From: Actinocatenispora comari
Lineage (GTDB): Bacteria > Actinomycetota > Actinomycetes > Mycobacteriales > Micromonosporaceae
Length of the DNA stretch: 58,615 bases
NCBI RefSeq assembly: GCF_017312725.1
Contig: NZ_BOPO01000015.1
Location: 1-58,615, forward strand
Direction of reading: 5' to 3'
Numbering within the stretch: position 1 is the first letter of the stretch; every line of letters begins with the position of its first letter. Position numbers and translations under genes: made by a program. Positions 8,450 to 17,078 of this stretch are shown here, in pieces. The notes under the pieces were generated by a model. That model was not told where the DNA came from. It saw nothing but the letters and a program-made list of their open reading frames with translations, and did no database searches.

Positions 8450-9262
8450 GTGACCGACACGGGCGGGTACAGGTGGATCAGCCTCACCACCGACTACGGC
8501 ACTGTCGACGGGTTCGTCGCGGCCTGCAAGGGCGTCGTGGCGACCATCGCACCGGCCGTCTCGATACTGGACGTCACCCACCACGTGCCGCCCGGTGACG
8601 TGCGCCGCGGCGCCCTGGTGCTGGCGCAGACGCTGCCGTTCCTGCCACCCGGCGTGCACGTCGGCGTCGTCGACCCCGGCGTCGGTACCGCCCGGCGCGC
8701 GGTGGCGATCCGGGCCGGCGGCAGCGTGCTGGTCGGCCCGGACAACGGCCTGCTGCCCTGGGCGGCGACCGAGCTGGGCGGCGCCGACCGGGTCGTCGTG
8801 CTGGACCGGCCCGACTGGCACCTCACCGCGGTGCGCTCCACCTTCCACGGGCGGGACATCTTCGCGCCGGTCGCCGCACATCTCGCCACCGGCCGCCCGT
8901 TCGAGCAGGCCGGCACCCCGATCGATCCGGCGGAGCTGGTCACGCTCACCGAGCCGGTGCTGCGCGCCGGCCACGGGTACGTCGAGGTCGAGGTGCTCAC
9001 CGTCGACCGGTTCGGCAACGTACAGCTGGCCGCCGGCCCGGAGGTGCTGGCCGAGCTGGGGCCGAAGGTCGCGGTCGCCGTCGCGGCCGGCGCCGCGGCG
9101 TTCCAGGTGCGTACCGGCGACACGTTCGGCTCGGTGCCGCCCGGGGTGCTGCTGCTCTACCTCGACTCGGCCGACCACGTGACGCTGGCGGTCAACGGCG
9201 GCTCGGCGGTGGAGCGGCTGGCGCTCGCCCCCGGCGACGTGATCCGGCTGTCCCCGGCCTGA
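8450..9262 (+). CDS. S-adenosylmethionine hydrolase (SAM hydroxide adenosyltransferase, DUF62 family)
   Basis: A 270-residue member of the fluorinase/chlorinase fold family. Visible signatures are LTTDYGTVDGFVAACKG (12-28), VVDPGVGTARRAV (around D75 and R82/R83), VGPDNG (95-100), STFHGRDIFAP (H133) and DRFGN near the C-terminal domain. The Asp-Arg-His set is that of SAM hydroxide adenosyltransferases, which split SAM to adenosine and methionine with water. There is no evidence that this one is a halogenase. The GTG at 8450 is chosen because TAGGCT (8437-8442) lies seven bases before it, a leaderless layout. A 27 bp tandem repeat starts at the stop codon. Confidence 0.9.
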   Translation: MTDTGGYRWISLTTDYGTVDGFVAACKGVVATIAPAVSILDVTHHVPPGDVRRGALVLAQTLPFLPPGVHVGVVDPGVGTARRAVAIRAGGSVLVGPDNGLLPWAATELGGADRVVVLDRPDWHLTAVRSTFHGRDIFAPVAAHLATGRPFEQAGTPIDPAELVTLTEPVLRAGHGYVEVEVLTVDRFGNVQLAAGPEVLAELGPKVAVAVAAGAAAFQVRTGDTFGSVPPGVLLLYLDSADHVTLAVNGGSAVERLALAPGDVIRLSPA

Positions 9263-9338
9263 CCCACCGCTCGGCTCGCGCCGACCTGACCCACCGCTCG
9301 TCTCCCGCCGGCCTGACCCACCGCGCGGCTCCCGCCGG
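9258..9338. repeat. 27-bp tandem repeat, three copies, starting at a stop codon
   Basis: Units start at 9258, 9285 and 9312, each beginning CCTGACCCACCGC and ending in GCCGG or a close variant. The first copy contains the TGA of the SAM hydrolase gene. The array fills most of the gap to the convergent rhomboid-like gene. Confidence 0.85.
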
Positions 9339-9374
9339 CCTGGATCGTCGGCCGGCGGTACCCGGCGGTGGCCG

Positions 9375-10190
9375 TCACGGCACGGCCCGGCCGGGTGGGC
9401 TCCCGGCTCGCTCCGCCGCACGGCGGTCCCGGACCGCGTCCCGCCGCACCGGGGCGAACCGCCGGGCGGCCAGCGAAACCGCGGCGAGCCGCCGGGTGTC
9501 GAGCCGCCCGGTCGGTCGCGCCCAGGGCAGCCGGCCCGGCCAGAGCGTGCCGACCAGGCCGCGACGGGCCAGCAGCGGCCAGAACGCGACGCCGACGAAC
9601 AGGCACAGCAGGTGACCGAGCGAGGTGAGGTCCGCGGCCACCGCGAGCGCGCCGCCGGCACCGGCGGCGGAGAGGCCGAGCATCGGCCACCGCAGCGTCC
9701 GCGGCAGCAACCCGAGCACCGCACCGAGGCCGGTCAGCAGCAGGTAGCTCGCGCCGACGTCCAGCCGGCTCAGCGCCGCCGCCGGCAACGTCCCGGCGTG
9801 CACCGCGACGGCCACCCCGGCCTCGGTCGCCAGGCTGACCCCCACATGCCCGGTACCCACCAGCGCCAGCGCCCGCAGCCCGCCGAGTCGGCGTTCCAGC
9901 GGGGCGAGCGTCACCGCGAACCCCACCGCGTACGGCAGCCAGACGCCGCCCGGCAGCCACACCGCCGACGCGACCAGCGCCCGCACCGGATGGCTGGTCA
10001 GCTCCACCACGTTGGTACTGGAGGCGGCCAGCAGCCGGGTCGTGTCATCGGTGTCGAGCACCCGGAGCAGGATCACACCGGCGAGCAGCGCCAGCAGGTA
10101 GCAGAACGTGACGGGGGTCTCGCGTGGCCCGGGCAGGGCGCGCCGCACGGTGCGGACCAGCCGGGTCCGGCGCGGGGGGTTCTGCGGCAC
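9375..10190 (-). CDS. Rhomboid-like multi-pass membrane protein
   Basis: A 271-residue membrane protein with about six hydrophobic segments. A conserved pair of motifs, GTGHVGVSLATE and LDVGASYLLLTGLGAVLG, recalls the actinobacterial rhomboid-like group, where GHVGATL and DVGVSY recur. The classical GxSG active-site serine motif is absent, so proteolytic activity is uncertain. The C-terminus is basic and cytoplasmic-looking. The GTG at 10190 was chosen over upstream codons because GGAGG (10196-10200) lies five bases away. It is downstream of the pspM/pspA/clgR group on the same strand, but a 313 bp gap makes a shared transcript unsure. Confidence 0.7.
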   Translation of the reverse strand: MPQNPPRRTRLVRTVRRALPGPRETPVTFCYLLALLAGVILLRVLDTDDTTRLLAASSTNVVELTSHPVRALVASAVWLPGGVWLPYAVGFAVTLAPLERRLGGLRALALVGTGHVGVSLATEAGVAVAVHAGTLPAAALSRLDVGASYLLLTGLGAVLGLLPRTLRWPMLGLSAAGAGGALAVAADLTSLGHLLCLFVGVAFWPLLARRGLVGTLWPGRLPWARPTGRLDTRRLAAVSLAARRFAPVRRDAVRDRRAAERAGSPPGRAVP

Positions 10191-10503
10191 TGCCACCTCC
10201 CGGTGCAGTACGCCTCGGCTGCGGCACACCGACCTGGCAGACGCGGGGCCAGGGGGTGCGGTGATCGGTGCGTCCGGCCACCGCACCGACTGTCGCCGAG
10301 AACCGGACGCTCGCCAAGTCACGACCCGGACAGCGCGGAACACAGCACGCGTGAGTCCGGCCACTCCCGCCGCCCAGCGCGCGGGCCGGGCACCGGCGAG
10401 CCGGCACAGAAGGGTCGGGGGCACGGCGCGAGCGGGAACAGCGCGCGGCGGCCGGCACAGCAGGGTCAGCGCGGGCGGGCACGGGCCAGCCGGCGCGAGC
10501 GGG
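10191..10503. other. Intergenic stretch without a convincing gene
   Basis: This 313 bp gap lies between pspM and the rhomboid-like gene. It holds degenerate direct repeats (CCGGCACAG followed by AGGGTC at 10401 and 10452; GGCGCGAGCGGG at 10425 and 10492) near the pspM stop codon. Open frames across it have poor amino-acid composition. It presumably contains the rhomboid-like gene's promoter. Confidence 0.5.
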
Positions 10504-11265
10504 TCAGCTGGCGGGCTCGCGCAACTCGGCGAGGCCGGCGGCAAACGCGGCCATCCGGTCCGCCGCCTCGGTCAACCGGTACTGCGCGCCGGCGTCCATA
10601 CCGACGCCGCTGGCGGCCGCGGCGGCCGTCGCGGCGGCGAGCCGTTCGTAGGTCGACACGCCGTCCGCGAGCTGGCCGGACAGCGTCTGCCGGGCCGCGG
10701 CCAGCGTGGGCGCCGCGTCCGGGCCGGCGAACCGGGACGCCTTCTCCACCGTGAGCAGCCGATGTGCCAGATCGCGCAGCGCCCGCTCGCCGTCGGCGGC
10801 CTCGGCGAGCGCCTCGTCCACGTACTCGCTACGGGTGCCGGCACGGACGTCGTCGAGGGTGCGCACCGCGGTGCCCAGCCGGGCCATGGGAGCCGCCGCG
10901 GCCGTCCCGCCGTACCGGCGCCGCTCGGCCCGCCGACCGACCTCGTCCACCGCGGCCCGGGCCAGCGGGTTGGCGGCCAGCGCCGCCCGCATCGCCTGTC
11001 GGACCGCCTCACCGGCGCCGACCTGCGGCCGCTCCGGCGGCAGCGGCTCCGCGGCGAGCGCGTGGTAGTCGCGCCACCGGAACACGGCGAGCGCCACCGA
11101 GACGCCCGCACCGGCAGCCCAGGCGGCGTCCGGCAGCCCGATCCCCGCGTACGGAGTGAGGACGGCCGCGGCGCCGGTCAGCCCGGCGCCGAGCACCACC
11201 CAGCGCCGAAAGGCGCGCCGCAACCTGCCCAACCGGCGCAGCCGCTGCTCCCGCGTCTCGGCCAT
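10504..11265 (-). CDS. pspM: Phage-shock envelope stress protein PspM-like
   Basis: A 253-residue protein. A basic N-terminus (ETREQRLRRLGRLRRAFRRW) leads into two hydrophobic segments (about 25-43 and 48-66), followed by a long, alanine-rich helical soluble part (AVRQAMRAALAANPLARAAV, ALRDLAHRLLTVEKASRFAG). Position directly downstream of pspA and this layout match mycobacterial PspM (Rv2743c), a membrane partner that anchors PspA and the regulator to the envelope. Identification rests on gene order and topology more than on conserved motifs. The ATG at 11265 follows GGAGGG. It is 96 bp downstream of pspA, so co-transcription is plausible. Confidence 0.7.
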   Translation of the reverse strand: MAETREQRLRRLGRLRRAFRRWVVLGAGLTGAAAVLTPYAGIGLPDAAWAAGAGVSVALAVFRWRDYHALAAEPLPPERPQVGAGEAVRQAMRAALAANPLARAAVDEVGRRAERRRYGGTAAAAPMARLGTAVRTLDDVRAGTRSEYVDEALAEAADGERALRDLAHRLLTVEKASRFAGPDAAPTLAAARQTLSGQLADGVSTYERLAAATAAAAASGVGMDAGAQYRLTEAADRMAAFAAGLAELREPAS

Positions 11266-11361
11266 CCGGAGCCCTCCCCGACCGGCGGACGCCGCGGACG
11301 ACAAGCCCGCCCCGGACGCCCGGTGGGCGATCCACCCGCCCGGGCGTCGCTGCGCGAGCGG

Positions 11362-12231
11362 TCAGCCCGCCGAGGCGTCCTGGTTGCCGTTCTTGTTCAT
11401 GTTGGCCCGCAGCTGCTCCAGCCGGGCCACCCCGGCGGTCTGCTCGGCGTCGGCGGCCTGCGCCGAACCGGACTCGACCGCCTTCTGCGCGGGCGCGCTG
11501 GTCAGCTGCTCGCCGGCCATGCTGGCCCGGATCTGCTCCAACCGCGCGTTGCCGGCCATGTCCAGGCTGGACTTCTGCACCTCGAGCATCCGGCCCTCGA
11601 CCGAGTTCTGCGCGAGCTCGGCGCGACCCATCGCGTTGGCGTAGCGGCGCTCGATCTTGTCCCGCACCTCGTCCAGCGACGGGGTGTTACCCGGCGCGGC
11701 GAGGTCGGACATGCTCTGCAGCGAGTTGGCCACCTGCTCCTGCATCTTGGCCTGCTCGAGCTGGCTGAGCAGCTTGGTGCGCTCGGCGAGCTTCTGCTTG
11801 AGCATCATCGCGTTGTCGTCGACGGCCTTGCGGGCCTGCTGGGCCGCCGCGATCGACTGGTCGTGCAGCGTCTTCAGGTCTTCCATCGACTGCTCGGCGG
11901 AGACGAGCTGGGTGGCGAGCACCTGCGCCGTCTGCTCGAACTGCTGCGCCTTGGTCTCGTCGCCGTCGGCGCGCGCCTTGTCGGCCATCACCAGCGCCTG
12001 CTTGGCCTGCCCCTGGAACTGCTCGACCTGCGACATCTGCCGGGACAGCTTCATCTCCAGCTGCCGCTGGTTGCCGATGACCGCCGCAGCCTGCTGCGTG
12101 AGCGCCTGGTGCTGGTGCTGCGCGTCTTCGATCGCCTGCTGGATCTGCACCTTCGGATCGGCGTACTCGTCGATCTTGGCACCGAACAGCGCCATCAGGT
12201 ATCGCCAGCCCTTGACGAACGGGTTCGCCAT
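11362..12231 (-). CDS. pspA: PspA/IM30 family phage-shock protein
   Basis: A 289-residue, almost entirely helical coiled-coil protein. It has the PspA/IM30/Vipp1 beginning [20 protein letters not shown], where the first amphipathic helix binds membrane, then long heptad-rich helices ([40 protein letters not shown]). The C-terminus carries two related ARLEQ(I/L)RA-N/SM segments (about residues 235-280). PspA oligomers stabilise damaged cytoplasmic membrane. In mycobacteria the gene lies with clgR and pspM and is activated by ClgR. A good GAGAGGA ribosome site precedes the ATG. The 315 bp upstream gap suggests its own promoter. Confidence 0.93.
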   Translation of the reverse strand: MANPFVKGWRYLMALFGAKIDEYADPKVQIQQAIEDAQHQHQALTQQAAAVIGNQRQLEMKLSRQMSQVEQFQGQAKQALVMADKARADGDETKAQQFEQTAQVLATQLVSAEQSMEDLKTLHDQSIAAAQQARKAVDDNAMMLKQKLAERTKLLSQLEQAKMQEQVANSLQSMSDLAAPGNTPSLDEVRDKIERRYANAMGRAELAQNSVEGRMLEVQKSSLDMAGNARLEQIRASMAGEQLTSAPAQKAVESGSAQAADAEQTAGVARLEQLRANMNKNGNQDASAG

Positions 12232-12546
12232 TGTTCGCGGTCCTCTCTGCGGCTCTAGCAGCGCCGGCCTCGACGCGTTCGTCCCATCGTGTCAGGCGAG
12301 TGCGACCGTCGTCACGCCGCCCCCGGCGGGCGATCGCGGAATCATCGGTACGAAACCGCCGAAACACCACGATGTCCCCGGTGCCGAAGCGCCCGGACCT
12401 CGCTTGCCCTGCGGCACGCCGACCTGACTCCACGCCAACCCGCGCACCAGATCAAGTGTGCCTGAACTCGCCGGCAAGTGAGAGTCCCGCCGCCGCTTTA
12501 TCCGCAATGCCCGGGACACTTCAGGGGCGCCCCTGAGAGCGGGGCC
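12232..12546. other. Intergenic region between clgR and pspA, likely pspA promoter and leader
   Basis: No gene is seen in these 315 bp. The region holds a perfect 16 bp palindrome just after clgR, and an imperfect hairpin at 12381-12417 formed by GTGCCGAAGCG and CGCTTGCCCTGCGGCAC, with an AAGCG/CGCTT core. Either could be a regulator site for pspA. I could not match them confidently to a published ClgR motif. Confidence 0.5.
12521..12536. promoter_or_regulatory. Perfect 16-bp palindrome TCAGGGGCGCCCCTGA
   Basis: It lies 11 bp past the clgR stop and about 290 bp ahead of pspA. It has no T-tract, so it is a weak terminator candidate; a protein-binding site is equally possible. Confidence 0.45.
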
Positions 12547-12996
12547 TCAGGCCGCGCACACCACTTCACGCGTCGACCGCCGCGGCGCCGGGCCGACCGA
12601 ACGAGCCAGCGTGGGCCGCCCACGCATCGCCACCGAGTTGGTCACCGCACCCGACTGCACCGCACCGGCTGGCACCGCGCCCGCCGGCACCGGCTCGGCG
12701 GGCGCCGGCTCGGCCGTCTCGGCCTTGTCGGCACCGACCGGGGCGAGCACCCCGGCCATCTCCTCGGCCAGCGCGACCGTGTCGCTCACCTCACGCAGCA
12801 CGTCGGACAGCTGCACCCCGAGCGCCTCGCAGATCGAGCCCAGCAGCTCGCTCGAGGCCTCCTTCTGACCGCGCTCCAGCTCGGACAGGTAACCCAGGCT
12901 CACCTTGGCCTCGGTCGACACGTCCCGAAGCGTGCGGCGCTGGTCCAGCCGCCGTTCACGCAGCGTGTCACCCAGGACCCTGCGCAGCAGGACCAT
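12547..12996 (-). CDS. clgR: XRE-family regulator ClgR
   Basis: A 149-residue protein with an XRE helix-turn-helix at about 11-66 ([53 protein letters not shown]). This is the signature of ClgR, which activates clp protease, lon and envelope-stress genes in actinobacteria. A disordered tail with a five-residue repeat ([15 protein letters not shown]) follows. The protein ends in VVCAA. ClgR and PopR of streptomycetes carry alanine C-termini that act as ClpP degradation tags, so rapid turnover is likely (inference). The ATG at 12996 follows a strong GGAGGAGGT. Its neighbours cinA-pgsA-rimO upstream and pspA downstream are the usual ones. Confidence 0.92.
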   Translation of the reverse strand: MVLLRRVLGDTLRERRLDQRRTLRDVSTEAKVSLGYLSELERGQKEASSELLGSICEALGVQLSDVLREVSDTVALAEEMAGVLAPVGADKAETAEPAPAEPVPAGAVPAGAVQSGAVTNSVAMRGRPTLARSVGPAPRRSTREVVCAA

Positions 12997-13130
12997 CGCA
13001 CACCTCCTCCGGCGACCGACACCACTCGGCCCGACCGTGGCCCGAGAGCGTCGCACCCGGACCGGGATGTTGGCCACGGTACCGCGCCGAGCCGACACCG
13101 ACACCGTGCCCCACGACGTGATGCAACACA

Positions 13131-13162
13131 GTACCGCGGGATGATCTTCCCGAACGAGGTAC
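13131..13162. promoter_or_regulatory. Inverted repeat in the clgR upstream region
   Basis: CGGGA (13137-13141) and TCCCG (13148-13152) are flanked by GTACC (13131-13135) and GGTAC (13158-13162). The hairpin sits between the cinA stop and clgR. It may end cinA transcription or serve as an operator for clgR. Confidence 0.35.
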
Positions 13163-13175
13163 GCGACCTGCCGGC

Positions 13176-13646
13176 TCAGGTCGCCGGCAGCGACCGGAGC
13201 AGCAGGCCCAGCGCGGCGGCGACCGTGCCGGCACGCACCGCGGCCCGGTCACCCGGCAGGGCGAGCCGCTCGGCCAGCAGGACCGCCGGGCCGGCCAGAC
13301 CGACGTAGACGGTGCCCGCCGGGTGCCCGCCGTGTGGCTGCGGGCCGGCCACTCCGGTGGTGGACAACCCCCAGGTGGCGCCGCAGCGCTCGCGAGCGCC
13401 GCCGGCGAGCTGCCGGGCCACCTCGGGATGCACCGGGCCGTGCTCGGCCAGCAGCCGCTCGTCCACGCCGGCGAGCGAGGCCTTCAGATCCACCGCGTAC
13501 ACGATCAGGCCGCCGCGCAGCACCGCGCTCGCGCCCGGCACGTCGGCGACCGTACCGGCGAGCTGGCCGGCGGTCAGCGACTCCGCCGTGGCGAGCGTCT
13601 CACCTCGGCGGGCCAGCTCGGCGACCACCTCGGCCGGCGAGGTCAC
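13176..13646 (-). CDS. pncC: CinA C-terminal-domain amidohydrolase (nicotinamide-nucleotide amidase, PncC type)
   Basis: A stand-alone CinA C-terminal domain of 156 residues. The conserved start is [20 protein letters not shown], followed by [16 protein letters not shown], then [22 protein letters not shown]. The family deamidates nicotinamide mononucleotide in pyridine nucleotide recycling. The N-terminal molybdopterin-like domain of full CinA is absent, as is usual beside actinobacterial pgsA. The start is a GTG at 13646 that overlaps the pgsA stop as GTGA, so translation is coupled. It lies between pgsA and clgR, as in mycobacteria and streptomycetes. Confidence 0.9.
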   Translation of the reverse strand: MTSPAEVVAELARRGETLATAESLTAGQLAGTVADVPGASAVLRGGLIVYAVDLKASLAGVDERLLAEHGPVHPEVARQLAGGARERCGATWGLSTTGVAGPQPHGGHPAGTVYVGLAGPAVLLAERLALPGDRAAVRAGTVAAALGLLLRSLPAT

Positions 13647-14281
13647 GACCGGTCGGCGGTACCGCGGCGCAGCGCCAGCGCGCGGAACAGGTAGTCGACG
13701 CCGGTGCCGACGGTCACCAGCAACGCGGCCAGCATGATCCAGAAGCCGACGGCCGACACCGGGTCGGGCCACGGGGCCAGGTACCACGCGATGCCGAGGA
13801 TCTGCAGCACCGTCTTGAGCTTGCCGCCGCGGCTGGCCGCGATCACGCCGTGCCGCAGCACCCAGAACCGCAGCGCGGTCACGCCCGCCTCGCGGAACAG
13901 GATCAGCCCGGTCATCCACCACGGCAGCCCCGCGTACACCGACAGCACCAGCAGCGCGGTGCCGGTGAGCGCCTTGTCCGCGATCGGGTCGGCGACCTTG
14001 CCGAACGGGGTGACGAGGTTGCGCGCGCGGGCCAGCCAGCCGTCCGCGAAGTCGGTCACCGAGGCGACGCAGAACACCACGCAGGCGAGGATCCGCCAGT
14101 CGGCGGCGACCAGGCCGGAGGCGACCGAGATCCAGACGAACACCGGCACCAGCACCAGCCGCAGCGCGGTCAGCGCGTTGGCCGGGTTCACCAGCGGCGC
14201 GGTGGGTGGCGGCGGCTCCCGCCGGGCTGGTGGTACGGCCCGGCCGGGGGCGCTCGATGCGGCCTCAGTCACGGCCACCAC
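13643..14281 (-). CDS. pgsA: CDP-diacylglycerol--glycerol-3-phosphate 3-phosphatidyltransferase
   Basis: A 212-residue CDP-alcohol phosphatidyltransferase with several membrane spans. The catalytic motif DG-x2-AR-x8-G-x3-D-x3-D is intact as [20 protein letters not shown] followed by ADPIAD. The enzyme makes phosphatidylglycerol phosphate, the precursor of phosphatidylglycerol and cardiolipin, in the cytoplasmic membrane. A proline-rich N-terminus of about 30 residues precedes the first helix. Starts at 14281, 14278 and 14272 are all GTG. GGAGGG at 14287-14292 favours the first two. The gene overlaps the rimO stop at its 5' end and cinA at its 3' end, a tightly coupled trio. Confidence 0.93.
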   Translation of the reverse strand: MVAVTEAASSAPGRAVPPARREPPPPTAPLVNPANALTALRLVLVPVFVWISVASGLVAADWRILACVVFCVASVTDFADGWLARARNLVTPFGKVADPIADKALTGTALLVLSVYAGLPWWMTGLILFREAGVTALRFWVLRHGVIAASRGGKLKTVLQILGIAWYLAPWPDPVSAVGFWIMLAALLVTVGTGVDYLFRALALRRGTADRS

Positions 14282-15734
14282 TCTGCCCTCCGGCGGCCGC
14301 CGGGTCGAGTACCTGCTCGACGACCGCGGTCAGATCGACCCCGACGGTGCCGGTGACCCGGGCCCGGACGAGGTCGCCGGGACGCAGCGTCGCGGGGTCG
14401 ACCGAGCCGCCGGCCACCAGCGCCGTACTGCCGTCCACCTCCGGCGCCTGGTGCGCCGCCCGCCCCTCGACGTCGTCGCCGTCGGTCCGGTCGACCAGCA
14501 CCTCGACCACGCTGTCCAGCCGGTCCTCGGCGCGCTGCGCGACCAGCTCGTCGACCAGCGCGGAGATCCGGTTGACCCGGGCGGTGACCTCGTCGGTGGG
14601 CACCTTGTCGGGCAGCCCGACCGCCTCGGTGCCCTCCTCGTCGCTGTAGCCGAACACGCCGATGGCGTCCAGCTCGGCGCCGGTCAGGAACCGCTCCAGC
14701 TCGGCGACGTCGGCCTCGGTCTCCCCCGGGAACCCGACGATCACGTTGGTCCGGGCGCCCAGCTCGGGCGCGATCTTGCGGGCCGAGTCGAGCAGCTCCC
14801 AGAACCGCTCGGTGGAGCCGAACCGGCGCATCCGGCGCAGCAGCGGCTCGCTCGCGTGCTGGAACGACAGGTCGAAGTACGGCGCGACGCCCGGGGTGCC
14901 GGCGAGCACCTCGACCAGGCCCGGACGCATCTCGGCCGGCTGCAGGTAGCTCGCCCGGACCCGGACGATGCCCGGCACCGCGGCGAGTCGCGGTAGCAGC
15001 TTCTCCAGCGCCCGCGGGTCGCCCAGGTCCTTGCCGTACGACGAGGAGTTCTCGCTGACCAGCACCAGCTCCCGGACACCCTGCCCGGCCAGCCACTCCG
15101 CCTCGGCCAGCACCTCGTCCGGGGTACGCGACAGGTACGCGCCGCGAAACGACGGGATGGCGCAGAACGCGCAGCGCCGGTCGCAGCCGGAGGCGAGCTT
15201 CAGCGAGGCGACCGGACCGTCGTCGAGCCGGAACCGCAGCACCTTCAGGTGCGCCGGCGCGTGCTCGTCGAGGTCACCGTGGCCGGGCACCGGCGCCGGG
15301 TGCGCGTGCCGCTCAACCGGGGTGATCGGCAGCAGGGTGCGCCGGTCCCGGGGCTCGTGCGCGGTCAGCGAACCGCCGGCGAGCACGGTCCGGAGCCGGT
15401 CGGAGATGTCCGGATAGTCGTCGAAGCCGAGCACCGCGTCGGCCTCCGGCAGGCTGTCGGCGAGCTGCCGCCCGTACCGCTCGGCCATGCAGCCGGCAGC
15501 CACCACCTTGGCGCCGTTCTCCCCCGCGTCCAGCAGCGTCTCGATCGAGTCCTGCTTGGCCTGTTCGATGAAGCCGCAGGTGTTGACGAGCACGACGTCG
15601 GCGTCGGCGCTGTCACCCGTCACCTGCCAGCCGTCGGCGGCGAGGCGGGCGGCCAGCTCCTCGGAGTCGACCTCGTTGCGGGCGCACCCGAGGGTGAGCA
15701 TGGCGACACGGCGGGGGGATTCGGCGGCGGACAC
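14265..15734 (-). CDS. rimO: Ribosomal protein S12 methylthiotransferase RimO
   Basis: A radical-SAM methylthiotransferase of 489 residues. The N-terminal MTTase domain holds the three cysteines of the auxiliary cluster ([36 protein letters not shown]). The radical-SAM CxxxCxxC is in [22 protein letters not shown] domain ends the protein ([19 protein letters not shown]). It thiomethylates an aspartate of S12. The GTG at 15734 is preferred over one at 15776: on its strand TACGCT ends six bases before it, the leaderless pattern seen in this window, and family N-termini begin here. Confidence 0.93.
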   Translation of the reverse strand: MSAAESPRRVAMLTLGCARNEVDSEELAARLAADGWQVTGDSADADVVLVNTCGFIEQAKQDSIETLLDAGENGAKVVAAGCMAERYGRQLADSLPEADAVLGFDDYPDISDRLRTVLAGGSLTAHEPRDRRTLLPITPVERHAHPAPVPGHGDLDEHAPAHLKVLRFRLDDGPVASLKLASGCDRRCAFCAIPSFRGAYLSRTPDEVLAEAEWLAGQGVRELVLVSENSSSYGKDLGDPRALEKLLPRLAAVPGIVRVRASYLQPAEMRPGLVEVLAGTPGVAPYFDLSFQHASEPLLRRMRRFGSTERFWELLDSARKIAPELGARTNVIVGFPGETEADVAELERFLTGAELDAIGVFGYSDEEGTEAVGLPDKVPTDEVTARVNRISALVDELVAQRAEDRLDSVVEVLVDRTDGDDVEGRAAHQAPEVDGSTALVAGGSVDPATLRPGDLVRARVTGTVGVDLTAVVEQVLDPAAAGGQSGGRD

Positions 15735-15931
15735 GTACCGAGCGTACCGACCGATCCTGGGTGCCAGCGCAGACACCGCCCGGCGGCGCCGGGAGGCCGG
15801 TGAAGTTTGCCACCGTTGATCGTCGTCTCGACGGCACCCGGCTAGCCTGGGCGACGAACGGTGGGTCTGCCACCGGTCCCGGACGAGCAGCGCGACGTAC
15901 CCGGCCCAGCAAAGACGACGCGCCGCCTACC

Positions 15932-16219
15932 ATGACCGACATTCTGCAGATCGTGGGCGCCATCCTGGTGCTCGCCGGTTTCTTCGCCAGCCAGATCGGC
16001 GCCGTCGACGCCCGCTCACTGGCCTACCTGATCGTCAACGCGCTCGGCTCCGGAGTGCTCGCCGTGCTCGCACTGCTCGGGCGCGAATGGGGCTTCCTGC
16101 TGCTCGAGGGCGTCTGGTGCCTGGTCGCGCTCGCCTCCCTGCTCGGGGTGCTCGGCCGGGCCCGACGGCAGCGCCCGCACCTGCTGCGCGCGCAACGACC
16201 CCCCTCCTCCGCCGACTGA
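15932..16219 (+). CDS. Small three-helix membrane protein, CBU_0592-like
   Basis: A 95-residue protein with hydrophobic segments near 4-20, 28-46 and 50-70 and a basic tail. TDILQIVGAILVLAGFFASQ, SLAYLIVNALGSGVLAVLAL and WGFLLLEGVWCLVALASLLG fit the CBU_0592-like family, whose function is unknown. The ATG follows a modest purine stretch (AAAGACGACG). It is divergent from rimO. Codon use is typical. A tandem-repeat-rich gap follows it. Confidence 0.75.
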   Translation: MTDILQIVGAILVLAGFFASQIGAVDARSLAYLIVNALGSGVLAVLALLGREWGFLLLEGVWCLVALASLLGVLGRARRQRPHLLRAQRPPSSAD

Positions 16220-16245
16220 CCGTGCCCGCGGCCCCGAGCCGTCTA

Positions 16246-16406
16246 GCCCAAGGCCACCCCGGCCCAAGGCCATCTCGGCCCGGGGCGGCGCAGCCGCGCA
16301 GTCCGGTCAAACGCCGGAGCACCGCATGCCGCTCAGGCGGACGGAGCCGCGCATGCCGCTCAGGCGGACGGAGCCGCGGATGCCGCTCAGGCGGCCGGCG
16401 GTCGAG
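16246..16406. repeat. Repeat-filled gap, including a 27-bp tandem array at 16326
   Basis: Two arrays lie here. GCCCAAGGCCA occurs at 16246 and 16262 (period 16). A 27 bp unit starting ATGCCGCTCAGGCGGACGGA begins at 16326 and 16353, with a third, diverging copy at 16380. The array lies in the gap between the convergent CBU_0592-like and Mce-associated-like genes. The frame that reads MPLRRTEPR repeatedly has no ribosome site and is not called as a gene. Confidence 0.8.
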
Positions 16407-16463
16407 GCACACCAGCCGCCGCGGCCGGGCCGGAGCGCCGAACCGGGGCGGGTTCGACGGGGT

Positions 16464-17078
16464 TCACTCGAAGCTCAGCGCGGACAGCAGCCACCGGTCG
16501 TGCTGACGTACCAGCGTCAGGCGCATCCGGTAGTGCGCCACCCTGCCCGCCGGCACGGTCTTGTTGTGCACCGTGGCGTCGGCCGCGACCAGCGCGGTCG
16601 CCCTCGTTCGGCTCGCCGTCGTCAGGGCGACATCGAGCACCGTGCCGGTCGAGTGCACGTCGTTCTGCACCACGGCAGTGCGCGTCTGCGCCCGGCCCGC
16701 CAGGAACTGCCTCCGGAACGAACCGGTGCTCAGCTCGGTCACCCGGTCGAGGTCGGCGTCGACATGGTCCGCGCTGATGCTCCAGAACGCCCGGACGACG
16801 GTACTGGCCGCGGTCGACGCCCCGGAAACGTACGGCGGGTCGCCGGTGTCGGGTCGCGTCAGGACGAGGCCGACCAGCACGGTGAGAGTCACGAGCAACG
16901 CGAGTGCCAGCGCACCGATGGCGATCAGCCAGCCGACCGGCCGCCGGCGGTCGGTGGGCAGGGCGGACGGCACGCTCCCGGAGGGCGCCGGGCCGCCCGC
17001 GGCAGCGAGCTCTCCAGCTGGCACAGCGCCTCCAGCGGTCCCGGGGCCTCCAACCGTCACAGGGCCTCCAGTCGTCAC
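16464..17078 (-). CDS. Mce-associated-like single-pass membrane protein, partner of the Hsp70-like protein
   Basis: A 204-residue protein. A glycine-rich N-terminal tail (1-45) is built from a six-residue repeat (VTTGGP, VTVGGP, GTAGGA). One membrane helix follows at about 48-74, then an extracytoplasmic domain (STAASTVVRAFWSISADHVD to HDRWLLSALSFE). That domain has the alpha-plus-beta plan of Mce-associated/NTF2-like proteins and resembles the C-terminus of the upstream Hsp70-like protein. The GTG start at 17078 overlaps that gene's TGA as GTGA, so the two are translated together. The role is unknown; a membrane complex with the Hsp70-like protein is inferred. Confidence 0.7.
   Translation of the reverse strand: MTTGGPVTVGGPGTAGGAVPAGELAAAGGPAPSGSVPSALPTDRRRPVGWLIAIGALALALLVTLTVLVGLVLTRPDTGDPPYVSGASTAASTVVRAFWSISADHVDADLDRVTELSTGSFRRQFLAGRAQTRTAVVQNDVHSTGTVLDVALTTASRTRATALVAADATVHNKTVPAGRVAHYRMRLTLVRQHDRWLLSALSFE
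17007..17078 (-). repeat. 18-bp in-frame tandem repeat forming the partner protein's N-terminus
   Basis: On the minus strand, units of 18 bp start at 17078, 17060, 17042 and 17024, around a CTGGAGGC core. A weaker unit (11 of 18 matches) immediately upstream covers the last codons of the Hsp70-like gene. The first full unit contains that gene's TGA. Confidence 0.75.

Noticed and set aside
8450-9262. Fluorinase or chlorinase
   Set aside because: The Asp-Arg-His set and VVDPGVG motif fit SAM hydroxide adenosyltransferases, and there is no halometabolite gene cluster around.
9258-9338. Tandem arrays considered as CRISPR
   Set aside because: Units are contiguous without spacers, number only two to four, and no cas genes are near. 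The same holds for the arrays at 16326, 33215 and 45801.
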